17,670 bases of DNA from an uncultured Eubacteriales bacterium (GCA_934630995.1 CAKTXU010000003.1:1-17670), one strand, 5' to 3'. Positions 6,973 through 14,000 are shown, counted from the stretch's first letter. A program made the numbers and translations. The notes: generated by a model from the sequence alone, not told the origin.

Positions 6973-8157
6973 TTATGCCGCTTTAGTGGTGGTTTGGGTT
7001 TTGTTTTTCGATTTCTTTGCTCTCGGCGTCTTTGCTGCTTTCTCAACCTCCTTTTTCACAATTCTGACAGGTCCGCGGGGGCATACGAAATAACGGCATT
7101 GGTTGGCCTCCAGGATTAGAAGCCCGTTTTCGTCGAGCAAAAGGCGCAAGGGGCCGGATGTGTTCCGCAGACAACTCAGCAGCAGCCGACAGTCGAAATG
7201 GAATCCGTCTTTCGGCGTGGGAGTCGTATCCGCCGCTTTGATAGCGGAAGAGGAATGGCCGCTTGCAGTTTCAGCACGCAAAGTAATATTGTCGGACTCG
7301 ATGTACAGATCGACACAAGGATCATCGCCTTCCAAAAACAAAGCCGATACGTTTTGTATCTGATCCGTTAGGCTCCCGGCGTCGGTCATCGCCTGATAAG
7401 CCGGCTGAACACGCTCCAGTATCCGGCTGCCCGCCAGGTATTTCCCAGCGAACATCATGCTGGAGAAAAACAGATTCTCCTTCATGAATACCGCATACTT
7501 GCCGGAAATCCCCACAAACAGCTCATCAGAAGAGTTGACGATGGAGGATAAGATCCGAACGGCCTTTTCGTGGAGAAGCAATTCCAGATTGCCGTCCGCA
7601 CAGTGCGGAGAAGTGGCTAATGCGACCGACAGGCCATTGGTGGCCTCCGCCGTCGTCAGGCCGTCCGCGAAAGAGAGCCGCACATATTGCAGGGATACTT
7701 TGGCCGGATCGGTTGTTTTACCGTCGGCGGCAAACATGGTTTTGTGGAAAAGGTCGTTGAGCCCCTGCACCCGGATGGTATCCTCCGGGAAGGGGATTTG
7801 CAGCCGTGGGAACGCTTTAGCTTGCAGAAACGGGAGTGAAAAAGAAGCGCTTTCGGAATGGATCAGCACGGCCCCTTTGTCGCTGTGAAACGATACCGTA
7901 TTCCCGGCGAGATTGTCCAGAACTTTGGCGATTAGCGGCGTAAGGATGATGCTGCCGCTTTCCTCTACCTGTTCCTTCCGAATCCGCCGCTGAATATGAG
8001 TGCGGATGTCGGTGCCTGTAACGGTCAACAGACCGGCGGATGCATCCGCTTCGATGAGAACCCCGGCAATTTCCGGGATATCCCTGTTGGGCCGGACGAC
8101 CTTCAGAACCGTTTTTACAGCTTCCAGCAGTAGAAGACGGTTGGCTGTGAATTGCAT
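6973..8157 (-). CDS. DNA polymerase III beta-clamp-like protein (element-encoded)
   Basis: A 394-aa protein that follows the DnaN pattern over three repeated domains. It begins MQFTANRLLLLEAVKTVLKVV, then IPEIAGVLIEA, LTVTGTDIRTHIQRRI, a second repeat around LQYVRLSFADGLTTAEATNG, and a third around VDLYIESDNITLRAE and LLLDENGLLILEANQCRYFVCP. Chromosomal clamps are about 365-380 aa and end near MPMR; this one ends in a Lys-rich extension of about 30 residues (VKKEVEKAAKTPRAKKSKNK...). It presumably forms a ring on DNA that tethers partners. The helicase upstream ends in a clamp-binding-type motif. The start at 8157 follows AGGGGG by 6 nt and gives the normal DnaN N-terminus; an ATG five codons earlier (8172) overlaps the upstream stop codon. 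Divergence from DnaN is large, so 'clamp-like' is preferred. Confidence 0.82.
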   Translation of the reverse strand: MQFTANRLLLLEAVKTVLKVVRPNRDIPEIAGVLIEADASAGLLTVTGTDIRTHIQRRIRKEQVEESGSIILTPLIAKVLDNLAGNTVSFHSDKGAVLIHSESASFSLPFLQAKAFPRLQIPFPEDTIRVQGLNDLFHKTMFAADGKTTDPAKVSLQYVRLSFADGLTTAEATNGLSVALATSPHCADGNLELLLHEKAVRILSSIVNSSDELFVGISGKYAVFMKENLFFSSMMFAGKYLAGSRILERVQPAYQAMTDAGSLTDQIQNVSALFLEGDDPCVDLYIESDNITLRAETASGHSSSAIKAADTTPTPKDGFHFDCRLLLSCLRNTSGPLRLLLDENGLLILEANQCRYFVCPRGPVRIVKKEVEKAAKTPRAKKSKNKTQTTTKAA

Positions 8158-8168
8158 ATGAAGCCCCC

Positions 8169-8606
8169 TCATTCATAACGGTTGTAATCCAGATCTTTGT
8201 ACAGGCAGCATTGTTCACACAGGAGTCCGCCGTTTCCCACGCACAAAGGATGAGGATCATCTGTTTCCGGGGAATAACAGTCCGGCTCGCCGCTGATGTC
8301 TTTCAGTTCATCGGGCTGCAGGATAACGCGATCCAGCGGAATCTCTGTGATTTTTACCGTTTTCCCGTATAAGTCGGAAAATCTTGCTTCCAGCCTTTGC
8401 ACGAGCCCGGCATCTCTTGGCATTTGTAAACGGCAGTATATGTCCGGCGCTGGGTTGTCGGTTTCCCGATCCTCTCCGTCCCGGATTTCCACAATGACTC
8501 CGGACAATCCGGCATAGTCCGAACCTTCGGAGCATTGCATCCAGTCCCCGATGCTGTACAGGATATTTTCGCACTGGAATGTCTCGCCAAGTTGTTTCTT
8601 AATCAT
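8169..8606 (-). CDS. Conserved 145-aa protein with C-terminal Cys cluster, function unknown
   Basis: The protein starts MIKKQLGETFQCENILYSIGDW and is acidic. Its middle (LSGVIVEIRDGEDRETDN, IYCRLQMP) reads like a small beta-barrel, and its C-terminus has CVGNGGLLCEQCCLYKDLDY, where four Cys in a C-x7-C-x2-C-C spacing could bind zinc. GGAGG lies 8 nt before the ATG. The stop codon overlaps an in-frame ATG of the clamp-like gene (ATGA), so translation may be coupled. It lies between the helicase and clamp genes in the operon, which suggests an accessory role with them, but no family function is recognised. Confidence 0.75.
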   Translation of the reverse strand: MIKKQLGETFQCENILYSIGDWMQCSEGSDYAGLSGVIVEIRDGEDRETDNPAPDIYCRLQMPRDAGLVQRLEARFSDLYGKTVKITEIPLDRVILQPDELKDISGEPDCYSPETDDPHPLCVGNGGLLCEQCCLYKDLDYNRYE

Positions 8607-8646
8607 AGTTGACCTCCTCGTATGGTTGATTTAAAAATTCTGCGTT

Positions 8647-11600
8647 TCATGAAGCCAGCAGGTCAAAAATACTGACCTGGCCTGTGTCTTTCGCTCCGGC
8701 GTGTTTTGTTTCTGAACAGGGCGGTACAGGAAGCAAAATTGGCTGCTGTACTGGCAGCAACTGTTTCTCTGGTTCTGCCGGAGCAGACGGTTTTTCGGCT
8801 ACGGCCGGTTTCGGACGGTTCCCGATGATCGCCATTTTCTTGAAGCTCGCCGCCAGATCCTCCACGTCGTCCTTCAGGCCGCGCATCAGTTCCTTGGCAA
8901 GTTGGGTGGTGAGATCCTGGCAGTCGGACATGGCCGCCAGTCCCTCGTCCGTAATCTGTCCCTCGATAACGGTGGCCGCCGACAGTTTGGACGCCATCAG
9001 GCGGAGCGCCTTGTGCTGCATGGTGTCGGCATAGTAGAGCATATAGATCTCCACCTTGGGCGCTGTCTGGTTGATCCGCCAGCTTCGGCGGGACGCCTGC
9101 CGGAACACATAGAGGTTGAAGGCGATGTTGTAGAATATCAGGGTGGTAAAAGCGTTCAAATCGAGTCCCGTTTCCACAAGGGCAGAATTGGTGATTAGCA
9201 CCTTTACCTCTTCGCGCACACGCTTGTCCACCCATTCTTCCCGCTGCACAGTCGGCACTTTCTGATCCAGAATGGCGGCTTTGACGCCTTTTTCTGTCAG
9301 CAGCTTATGGAGCCGCTCCTGTGTGTCCAGCCGTACCCATGCGGTGTAGACGATGACACGCTCGCCAGCCTGAACCTTTCGGTCGATCAGGTCGAGCAAA
9401 ACCTCGTCCTTGGGCTGTAAGTCATCCGCGCTGCCGATGTCTTTGGGAGCCGAGAGCACATTCATGCCTTCCTCCTCCACAAAAGGGTTGCGGATCGGCT
9501 CATGGCCGTAGGGCTGGTCGGGATAAGCGGACAGCAGGTTCAGATACGCGGACATCACCCGTTTGCCGATCCGCGGCGCCTTCCTCATCAGATGCCGGAA
9601 GTTGTTTTGCAGAGCGTCGTATTCCTTTTGGACTTCCGGCAGCATGGCGCAGGGGATGGGGATTTCCTCATAGTCGGGCAGTTCCTTTCCCATGTCGTTC
9701 AGCGACAGGAACACCGCGTTTTCCAGTAGGAACCGGGAATATACAATTGGCGAAACCCCCGGCAGAAACCGTTCCCGCACCTTGTGCTTTTTGGATTTGG
9801 ATGTGCTGTTGTATTGGGTAGTCTCTTCTTCGTATAGCTCCTCCAGCACCCCGTACTGCAAACAAAAATCCCGCGGCCGTTTGTACGCCTGGTTGTCCAG
9901 CAGCATCAGATGTGCTTTTAAGCGAAAGAGCAAATAGAAGATCCCCTTGGCGTACCCGTTGACGAGGGTGGCGGTCATGCCTAGCACTTTACCGGCGATC
10001 CCGGCCAGTTCCGCCATGGCCTGTCCCTGGGCGCTTTCGCCGCTGTACTGGTGCAGCTCATCCACGATGAGCGCGTCGATCCGTTTTACCTTTTTCTTGA
10101 GATAGGCGGACAGCGGATACCGCCGGTAGGCGCCGGCTGCGGGAAAAAGACCGTCCGGATTCTCCAACACTTCCGAGATCTTCCCACTGAACATCTTTTT
10201 GCAGGTTTTGGCCGCCTGATACGCAAACAAGCGATGAACGTAGCCATAACCGCCGATGCGCACCCACTGGGTTCGCTTTGGCGTCAGGTCATCGGGATTC
10301 TGGACTGTCCAGAGGGAAGCGCCGCAGAAACGGCAGCGGTGATTGCGGGAATTCTCCTGCTGAAAAAACAGGGCGTCCGCCTTTACCCAAGCGGAAGTGT
10401 CGGGATCGCGCATCTCCTGCACCCTGCCGCAGTCCGGGCAGGTAAAACCTCTCATCCGCCGGTTCCATGCTACGGCCGGACGACGCATATACCCGTTGCG
10501 GGCGGTTTCTTTGGAAAGGATGCAGAACACCGTTTTGTTTTCCCCTTGGTATCGGTCATACAGCAGGTCGATGTCCCGGATGCTGGTTACATATTGGGCA
10601 AGGCAGTTCGGGATGGTTTCGTGCAGCTCTCGTACCCATTTTCTGGTCAGATGGGATGGACAGACCACGACGTTGAAGGCTTTCCGAGCGGTGCGTCTGT
10701 CCGCTCTGCCGTGCTGGTAGGCATACAGGGCGGCGGCACCGATCTTACTTTTGCCGGTGCCGCATTCGGCCACTAAAAGCGCCAGCCTGTCGGTTTCCAG
10801 CTGACGCTTGAGGGCCTCCGCCGCACCGAGCTGTGCGTCGAACAGAGAATATCCGGCGTGTGCGATGACATACCGATTGACCTCCTGCACCGGCGATGAC
10901 ACCGCTTCCTCGGCCGGATTGAACCGGGGAGGGAAGCAGTCCTTGATCCGCCCGGCGATCTTGTCACCGAACTCCCGCAGGTAGGCGGTAAAGGATGCGA
11001 TATACCGGAATACATCCTCTTGGCCGGGGGAACTCCCCGGAATGGCGATGCTGCCGTCCTTCAGGCCGTCTTCCAGTACCTGGGCGATTTCGCTTTCATC
11101 TTCCGATACTCTCATATGCCAGCACTGGAATTTTTGGCCCGGACAGTACACCTTCAGGCGGTTCAGCAAACCGCGCTTTTTCACTTCCGATAGGAAATAT
11201 CCCCGGAACTCAGGCAAAAGGGGAACGGAAAGCTTGCGATCCAGCTCGTCAAACAGCTCGTCGCTGCTGGTACAGAAGATATACAGGTTCCGTTTCAGAC
11301 TGACCGTTTCCTTTTCGCTTTTGGGGTCGTCGTCATCCTGTCCGACGGCCAGGGATTGCAGAGAATCGTCCTGAAGCCAGTGGATTCCCTCGGCGTACAC
11401 GCCGTCGTGGGAGATCCGTCTCGCATAGTTCCGCCTCCCTTTGCTGCTTAAGCACAGGGAGCTTTTGGAGCCGGTCAGCTCCAGTTCACAGCCGCCGAGG
11501 ATGGCGTCGCTCATGGCCTGCACCGTTTCCGGATATCCGCCTATCCGCACGGCGACCACGTTTTTCTCCTGATCGTATACCAACATGTCCGCATAATTGA

Positions 11601-11661
11601 CAAGGCCCACGGCCCTTTCTGCGTCCAGGCAGCGCACACGAATCAGAGATGGGGTTGGCAC
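8647..11661 (-). CDS. Large SF2/SNF2-like helicase with zinc ribbon and C-terminal clamp-binding-type motif
   Basis: A 1004-aa ATPase/helicase. The first ~290 residues are not recognised. Motif I (Walker A) is AECGTGKSKIGAAALYAY near 296. A four-Cys zinc ribbon (CPDCGRV near 407 and CRFCGASLW near 445) is inserted before motif II, DELHQYSG near 532, followed by motif III, GMTATLVNG near 560. The second RecA lobe has VIVYTAWVRLDTQERL near 770, VLITNSALVETGLDLN and YVFRQASRRSWRINQ (motifs IV-VI). A Pro-rich linker leads to the C-terminus GQVSIFDLLAS. It should translocate on DNA using ATP; the exact substrate is unknown. The start is GTG: an in-frame TAA lies eight codons upstream and no other start fits. 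Its ribosome-binding site (GGAAGGG) is 12 nt away and better spaced for an overlapping 8-codon ORF. It is the first gene of the operon. Confidence 0.9.
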   Translation of the reverse strand: MPTPSLIRVRCLDAERAVGLVNYADMLVYDQEKNVVAVRIGGYPETVQAMSDAILGGCELELTGSKSSLCLSSKGRRNYARRISHDGVYAEGIHWLQDDSLQSLAVGQDDDDPKSEKETVSLKRNLYIFCTSSDELFDELDRKLSVPLLPEFRGYFLSEVKKRGLLNRLKVYCPGQKFQCWHMRVSEDESEIAQVLEDGLKDGSIAIPGSSPGQEDVFRYIASFTAYLREFGDKIAGRIKDCFPPRFNPAEEAVSSPVQEVNRYVIAHAGYSLFDAQLGAAEALKRQLETDRLALLVAECGTGKSKIGAAALYAYQHGRADRRTARKAFNVVVCPSHLTRKWVRELHETIPNCLAQYVTSIRDIDLLYDRYQGENKTVFCILSKETARNGYMRRPAVAWNRRMRGFTCPDCGRVQEMRDPDTSAWVKADALFFQQENSRNHRCRFCGASLWTVQNPDDLTPKRTQWVRIGGYGYVHRLFAYQAAKTCKKMFSGKISEVLENPDGLFPAAGAYRRYPLSAYLKKKVKRIDALIVDELHQYSGESAQGQAMAELAGIAGKVLGMTATLVNGYAKGIFYLLFRLKAHLMLLDNQAYKRPRDFCLQYGVLEELYEEETTQYNSTSKSKKHKVRERFLPGVSPIVYSRFLLENAVFLSLNDMGKELPDYEEIPIPCAMLPEVQKEYDALQNNFRHLMRKAPRIGKRVMSAYLNLLSAYPDQPYGHEPIRNPFVEEEGMNVLSAPKDIGSADDLQPKDEVLLDLIDRKVQAGERVIVYTAWVRLDTQERLHKLLTEKGVKAAILDQKVPTVQREEWVDKRVREEVKVLITNSALVETGLDLNAFTTLIFYNIAFNLYVFRQASRRSWRINQTAPKVEIYMLYYADTMQHKALRLMASKLSAATVIEGQITDEGLAAMSDCQDLTTQLAKELMRGLKDDVEDLAASFKKMAIIGNRPKPAVAEKPSAPAEPEKQLLPVQQPILLPVPPCSETKHAGAKDTGQVSIFDLLAS

Positions 11662-11669
11662 GCTTGCAT
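11643..11669 (-). CDS. Possible 8-aa upstream ORF overlapping the helicase start
   Basis: It reads MQACQPHL then TGA. Its ATG is 4 nt after GGAAGGG and it overlaps the GTG start of the helicase in another frame. It could tune translation of the first operon gene; it may equally be chance. Confidence 0.25.
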   Translation of the reverse strand: MQACQPHL

Positions 11670-11705
11670 CAGTCCCTTCCGTTTAATATAGGTATATATA
11701 AAACG

Positions 11706-11754
11706 AAAAGGCCGCGCCACTCCCCGAACTTATGGGAAGTTGACGCGGCCTTTT
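11706..11754 (-). terminator. Intrinsic terminator 2 in the operon leader
   Basis: AAAAGGCCGCG (11706-11716) pairs with CGCGGCCTTTT (11744-11754); inside, ACTTCCC pairs with GGGGAGT. On the minus strand the stem is followed by TTTTCGTTTTA. The A-run on the other side makes it potentially bidirectional. It lies about 45 nt before the helicase start codon. Confidence 0.75.
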
Positions 11755-11807
11755 GCGGTCGCTTGGATTTTCTTGACTGATTTTCCCGGCCAAAGCCGGC
11801 GGGAAAG

Positions 11808-11851
11808 AAAAAAGGCCGGAGTATCCCCCGGAAGGGATCATCCGACCTTTT
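11808..11851 (-). terminator. Intrinsic terminator 1 in the operon leader
   Basis: On the minus strand AAAAGGTCGGA (from 11851) pairs with TCCGGCCTTTT (to 11810) with one G-U pair, an inner GATCCC/GGGGAT helix and a short loop, then runs into six U. It lies downstream of the promoter at 11906-11934 and before the first gene. Confidence 0.75.
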
Positions 11852-11905
11852 AACTCAAACCAAAACCCGCTAAGGGGTTATTTTCTCAAACCTAAAAACA
11901 AATAT

Positions 11906-11934
11906 ACTATACTATATATAGAGTTTACTGTCAA
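11906..11934 (-). promoter_or_regulatory. Promoter of the helicase operon
   Basis: Minus-strand TTGACA (11929-11934), 17-nt spacer, TATAGT (11906-11911). It is the best sigma-A-type promoter in the window and lies about 20 nt beyond the stop codon of the XRE gene, so the operon need not depend on read-through from the regulator. Confidence 0.8.
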
Positions 11935-11952
11935 TACATCCTGCAAGATATT

Positions 11953-12321
11953 CTAATTCACAATCTTTTTCCGGAAAGCGTCCCTGGCTTCCAGTATACC
12001 TTTAACCGTTCCGGAAACAACCATTAGATCCGGGTCGTCCAGTTCATCCAGCAGCGCCTCCAGTTGTCGGCGTTGGGTGCTTTTTTCTGGTTTTCTGTCG
12101 GGATGGAAATATTGATCGACCGACAATTCAAACAGATTCACCAGGTCGTACAGGACTTGCAGGCTGGGATGCTGACCGTCATTTTCAATCGCTACCAAAT
12201 ACCGCGGCGCAATATTCAGTTCTGCACCTACTCTTTCCCGCGTCCAGCCTCGATCCAGCCGTGCCTGCTTAATCGCACGTCCTAATTCTGAAAAATCAAA
12301 CACATTTTCTTTTATTTTCAT
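11953..12321 (-). CDS. XRE-family HTH transcriptional regulator
   Basis: A 122-aa protein. The HTH domain covers about residues 11-66: FSELGRAIKQARLDRGWTRE, RVGAELNIAPRYLVAIENDG, QHPSLQVLYDLVNLFELSVD. The C-terminal half (STQRRQLEALLDELDDPDLM onwards) is helical and probably dimerises. Regulators of this type repress excision and transfer genes in mobile elements. The start MKIKENVFDF follows GAGGG by 10 nt; an in-frame Met 11 codons earlier is less well placed. It is transcribed away from the sigma gene, and the shared upstream region contains a 10-bp inverted repeat overlapping the divergent promoter, its likely operator. It lies in line with the helicase operon, which has its own promoter just after this gene. 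Confidence 0.9.
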   Translation of the reverse strand: MKIKENVFDFSELGRAIKQARLDRGWTRERVGAELNIAPRYLVAIENDGQHPSLQVLYDLVNLFELSVDQYFHPDRKPEKSTQRRQLEALLDELDDPDLMVVSGTVKGILEARDAFRKKIVN

Positions 12322-12398
12322 ACAGAATTCACCCTCATACATTCTACATCTCAAATTATTTGTGCTAAATGAGGGATTAAATCAAACTGATTACATAA

Positions 12399-12433
12399 AT
12401 ATGGCAAAAACTACGCTCTAAAATTTGCCATAT
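12399..12433. promoter_or_regulatory. Inverted-repeat operator between XRE and sigma genes
   Basis: ATATGGCAAA (12399-12408) and TTTGCCATAT (12424-12433) are perfect 10-bp arms with a 15-bp spacer. Each arm contains TTGCCA reading outward as a possible -35 box for one of the divergent genes. It is a probable binding site for the XRE protein. Confidence 0.6.
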
Positions 12434-12453
12434 CGGGAACGGCTGTTTATACT
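12425..12453 (+). promoter_or_regulatory. Promoter of the sigma-factor gene
   Basis: TTGCCA (12425-12430), 17-nt spacer, TATACT (12448-12453), about 90 nt before the start codon. The -35 box lies within the right arm of the inverted repeat, so a bound repressor would occlude it. Confidence 0.6.
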
Positions 12454-12542
12454 ATAAAATAAGGCGGATAAAATTAATTGAGAGTTTTTTCGATTTCATT
12501 CGCCTAATAAGTGGAGGGGACAAAGAGGAAAGGAGAAAAGTC

Positions 12543-13016
12543 ATGGATAACGGTGCCAGTAGCTACCACCGTTTCCCTGCAGGAAATGTCAACGCCCTTG
12601 AAGAACTTGTGGAACTGTACAGTGATGGCCTGATCCTTTTTATCAACGGTTTTGTGAACAACCTTGCGGTGGCCGAAGATCTGGCGGACGAAACCTTTTT
12701 TGAGTTGATGTCCGGGAAAAGTCGGTACAAAGGCCGGTGTTCCTTTAAGACTTGGCTTTATAAAATTGGGCGAAACAATGCCGTGGATCATCTGCGCCGA
12801 TAGGCCCGATATCCCCAGGTTCCGGTGGAGGAACTGGAAAACCAGATGCCGGACAGGGAAAACCTGGAGCGGCAGGTATTGCGCAGCGAACTGAACCGTC
12901 AGGTACATCGGGCTTTACAGAAACTTCACGGGGAGTATCGGGAGATCCTGGGCAGCCGGGGTTTTGCTATAACGGAGGGAGAATGTTCGTCATGCGTGTA
13001 CCTTTGCTGTCGTTAA
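12543..13016 (+). pseudogene. ECF-type sigma factor, broken by in-frame TAG and loss of region 4
   Basis: The reading opens MDNGASSYHRFPAGNVNALE with AAAGGAG 8 nt upstream. ELVELYSDGLILFINGFVNN, AEDLADETFFELM and FKTWLYKIGRNNAVDHLRR are sigma region 2 of an ECF-like factor. Codon 87 is TAG (12801-12803), where relatives from similar elements usually have CAG (LRRQAR), so a single C-to-T change explains it. The same frame continues ARYPQVPVEELENQMPDREN through HRALQKLHGEYREIL, then jumps to GSRGFAITEGECSS and stops. The region 4 helix-turn-helix expected after REIL is absent, which looks like an internal deletion. The truncated 86-aa product could not recognise a -35 box. Relatives are thought to activate element genes. 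Strong intrinsic terminator downstream. Confidence 0.8.
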
Positions 13017-13023
13017 AAAAAGC

Positions 13024-13037
13024 TTTATCCGGATAAA
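13024..13037. repeat. 14-bp perfect palindrome
   Basis: TTTATCCGGATAAA lies just after the end of the broken sigma reading. It could be a dimeric protein-binding site; no partner is identified. Confidence 0.3.
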
Positions 13038-13090
13038 ACCGATTTTTGCCTTCTTATTTACATACACATATCAAATTATAGGAAATATTT

Positions 13091-13134
13091 GCCAAGTCGA
13101 GTGCGATCATCCGCGCCCGGCTTGGTCTTTTTTT
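13091..13134 (+). terminator. Intrinsic terminator after the sigma pseudogene
   Basis: CCAAGTCG (13092-13099) pairs with CGGCTTGG (13118-13125) including one G-U pair. An inner GTGCG/CGCGC helix extends it, and TCTTTTTTT follows. It separates the sigma pseudogene from the gene at 13245. Confidence 0.85.
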
Positions 13135-13244
13135 GTTTTTGAGGGAGGGAATAGCAAATGATGATATAAAAATTTTTCCTGAGAGGTATAAATCCGTCGT
13201 GCTCCATGCCTTGTGGCTTTAGTGAAAGGGCAAGGTGAGGGCAT

Positions 13245-13682
13245 ATGAAAACGGATTTTTCGCTCGAAGACATCTCCGTGGAATTGCTCGACTATGTTGA
13301 CAGGTATTTGAAAACCGTTATCAGCAACACCAAACGCCGCTATTACCGAAAAATAAAGCGTGCCCGCGAATACGGCATTGTCTTTGTCGAACTGGACAAG
13401 TATGCCGATGACCTGCGCTATGACGACCCCGGGCTTGAGCAGGTGCTCTGTCAGATGATCGACGTGCAGGGGATCAACATACCAGTCCTGAACCCGGAGC
13501 TGGCCGAGGCCCTGCGAAGTTTGACGGAAACGCAAAGGCTGGTTCTGCTGAAGAATGTTGTTCTCAATATCCCTATGAAGCAGATTGCCCTTGAACTCGG
13601 TGTCAGCATTGGCATGGTGGAAAAGCATAAGAAGAACGCTATGCGCGCCATAAAAAGGAGGATGAGCATCGATGATCGGTAA
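13245..13682 (+). CDS. Sigma-70 region-4-like regulatory protein
   Basis: A 145-aa protein starting MKTDFSLEDISVELLDYVDR. The N-terminal ~75 residues contain TVISNTKRRYYRKIKRAREY, a basic helical stretch; the C-terminal part, LAEALRSLTETQRLVLLKNV then IPMKQIALELGVSIGMVEKH and KKNAMRAIKRRM, is a sigma region 4 helix-turn-helix. No complete region 2 is visible, so it is likely a regulator rather than a full sigma factor. Similar proteins sit in the regulatory regions of Clostridia conjugative elements. AGGTGAGG lies a few bases before the ATG. The 3' end overlaps the next gene by 11 bp, so the two are co-expressed. No strong promoter is seen in 13135-13244; a weak TTGAGG with GATATA nearby is possible. 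Confidence 0.8.
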   Translation: MKTDFSLEDISVELLDYVDRYLKTVISNTKRRYYRKIKRAREYGIVFVELDKYADDLRYDDPGLEQVLCQMIDVQGINIPVLNPELAEALRSLTETQRLVLLKNVVLNIPMKQIALELGVSIGMVEKHKKNAMRAIKRRMSIDDR

Positions 13683-13977
13683 AAGTTCCCACGGCTGTCC
13701 GGTACCACCGGCCGATCTGGTTCTGGATTTGATCCGTTCGGTTCCGGAAACGGAGGACAAAATTCTTTCCTTTTATGAGTCCTACATCCGCAGAGCGGCT
13801 GTCGAACCCGTGTATACGGACGATGATTGCTGCTGCGGCACCCGTCTGAACGAGGATCTACGGCAGGAAATGCGCATCACCCTTGTGCGAAGTCTAATCC
13901 CTCTGCGCAGGAAGCTCATCTGTTATCTGAACGGAGAATGTATTTTAGTCCTAATCGTGCCGTCGCCCACTTCATAA
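13672..13977 (+). CDS. Small HTH-type element protein (helix-turn-helix family), possibly altered at its C-terminus
   Basis: A 101-aa protein starting MIGKSSHGCPVPPADLVLDL, whose core ETEDKILSFYESYIRRAA, then RLNEDLRQEMRITLVRSLIP resembles the small helix-turn-helix proteins that accompany sigma-like regulators in Clostridia conjugative elements; in those the core reads as a sigma-region-2-like helical pair. The start overlaps the upstream gene by 11 bp and AGGAGG lies about 10 nt before it, so translation is coupled. The tail KLICYLNGECILVLIVPSPTS is hydrophobic and does not look like the usual ending, which may indicate a frameshift near the 3' end. The assignment rests on pattern and position. 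Confidence 0.65.
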   Translation: MIGKSSHGCPVPPADLVLDLIRSVPETEDKILSFYESYIRRAAVEPVYTDDDCCCGTRLNEDLRQEMRITLVRSLIPLRRKLICYLNGECILVLIVPSPTS

Positions 13978-14000
13978 GGGAAGCGAGGCTGGTGAGATAG

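Larger units (their letters stand above)
11662..11899 (-). promoter_or_regulatory. Structured untranslated leader of the helicase operon
   Basis: About 240 nt separate the predicted transcription start (near 11899) from the GTG start. In transcript order it holds a small hairpin AACCC/GGGTT (11864-11879) flanked by two GGTTTGAG direct repeats (11885-11892 and 11854-11861), a full terminator (11808-11851), a middle stem-loop TTTCCC/GGGAAA (11782-11806) and a second terminator (11706-11754). No conserved coding sequence is seen in it. The arrangement fits control by attenuation or antitermination. Confidence 0.6.

Noticed and set aside
13107..13760. 217-codon minus-strand reading opposite the sigma-4-like gene
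   Set aside because: The plus strand encodes a recognisable sigma region 4 with good start signals; the antisense reading crosses the terminator and has no family pattern.
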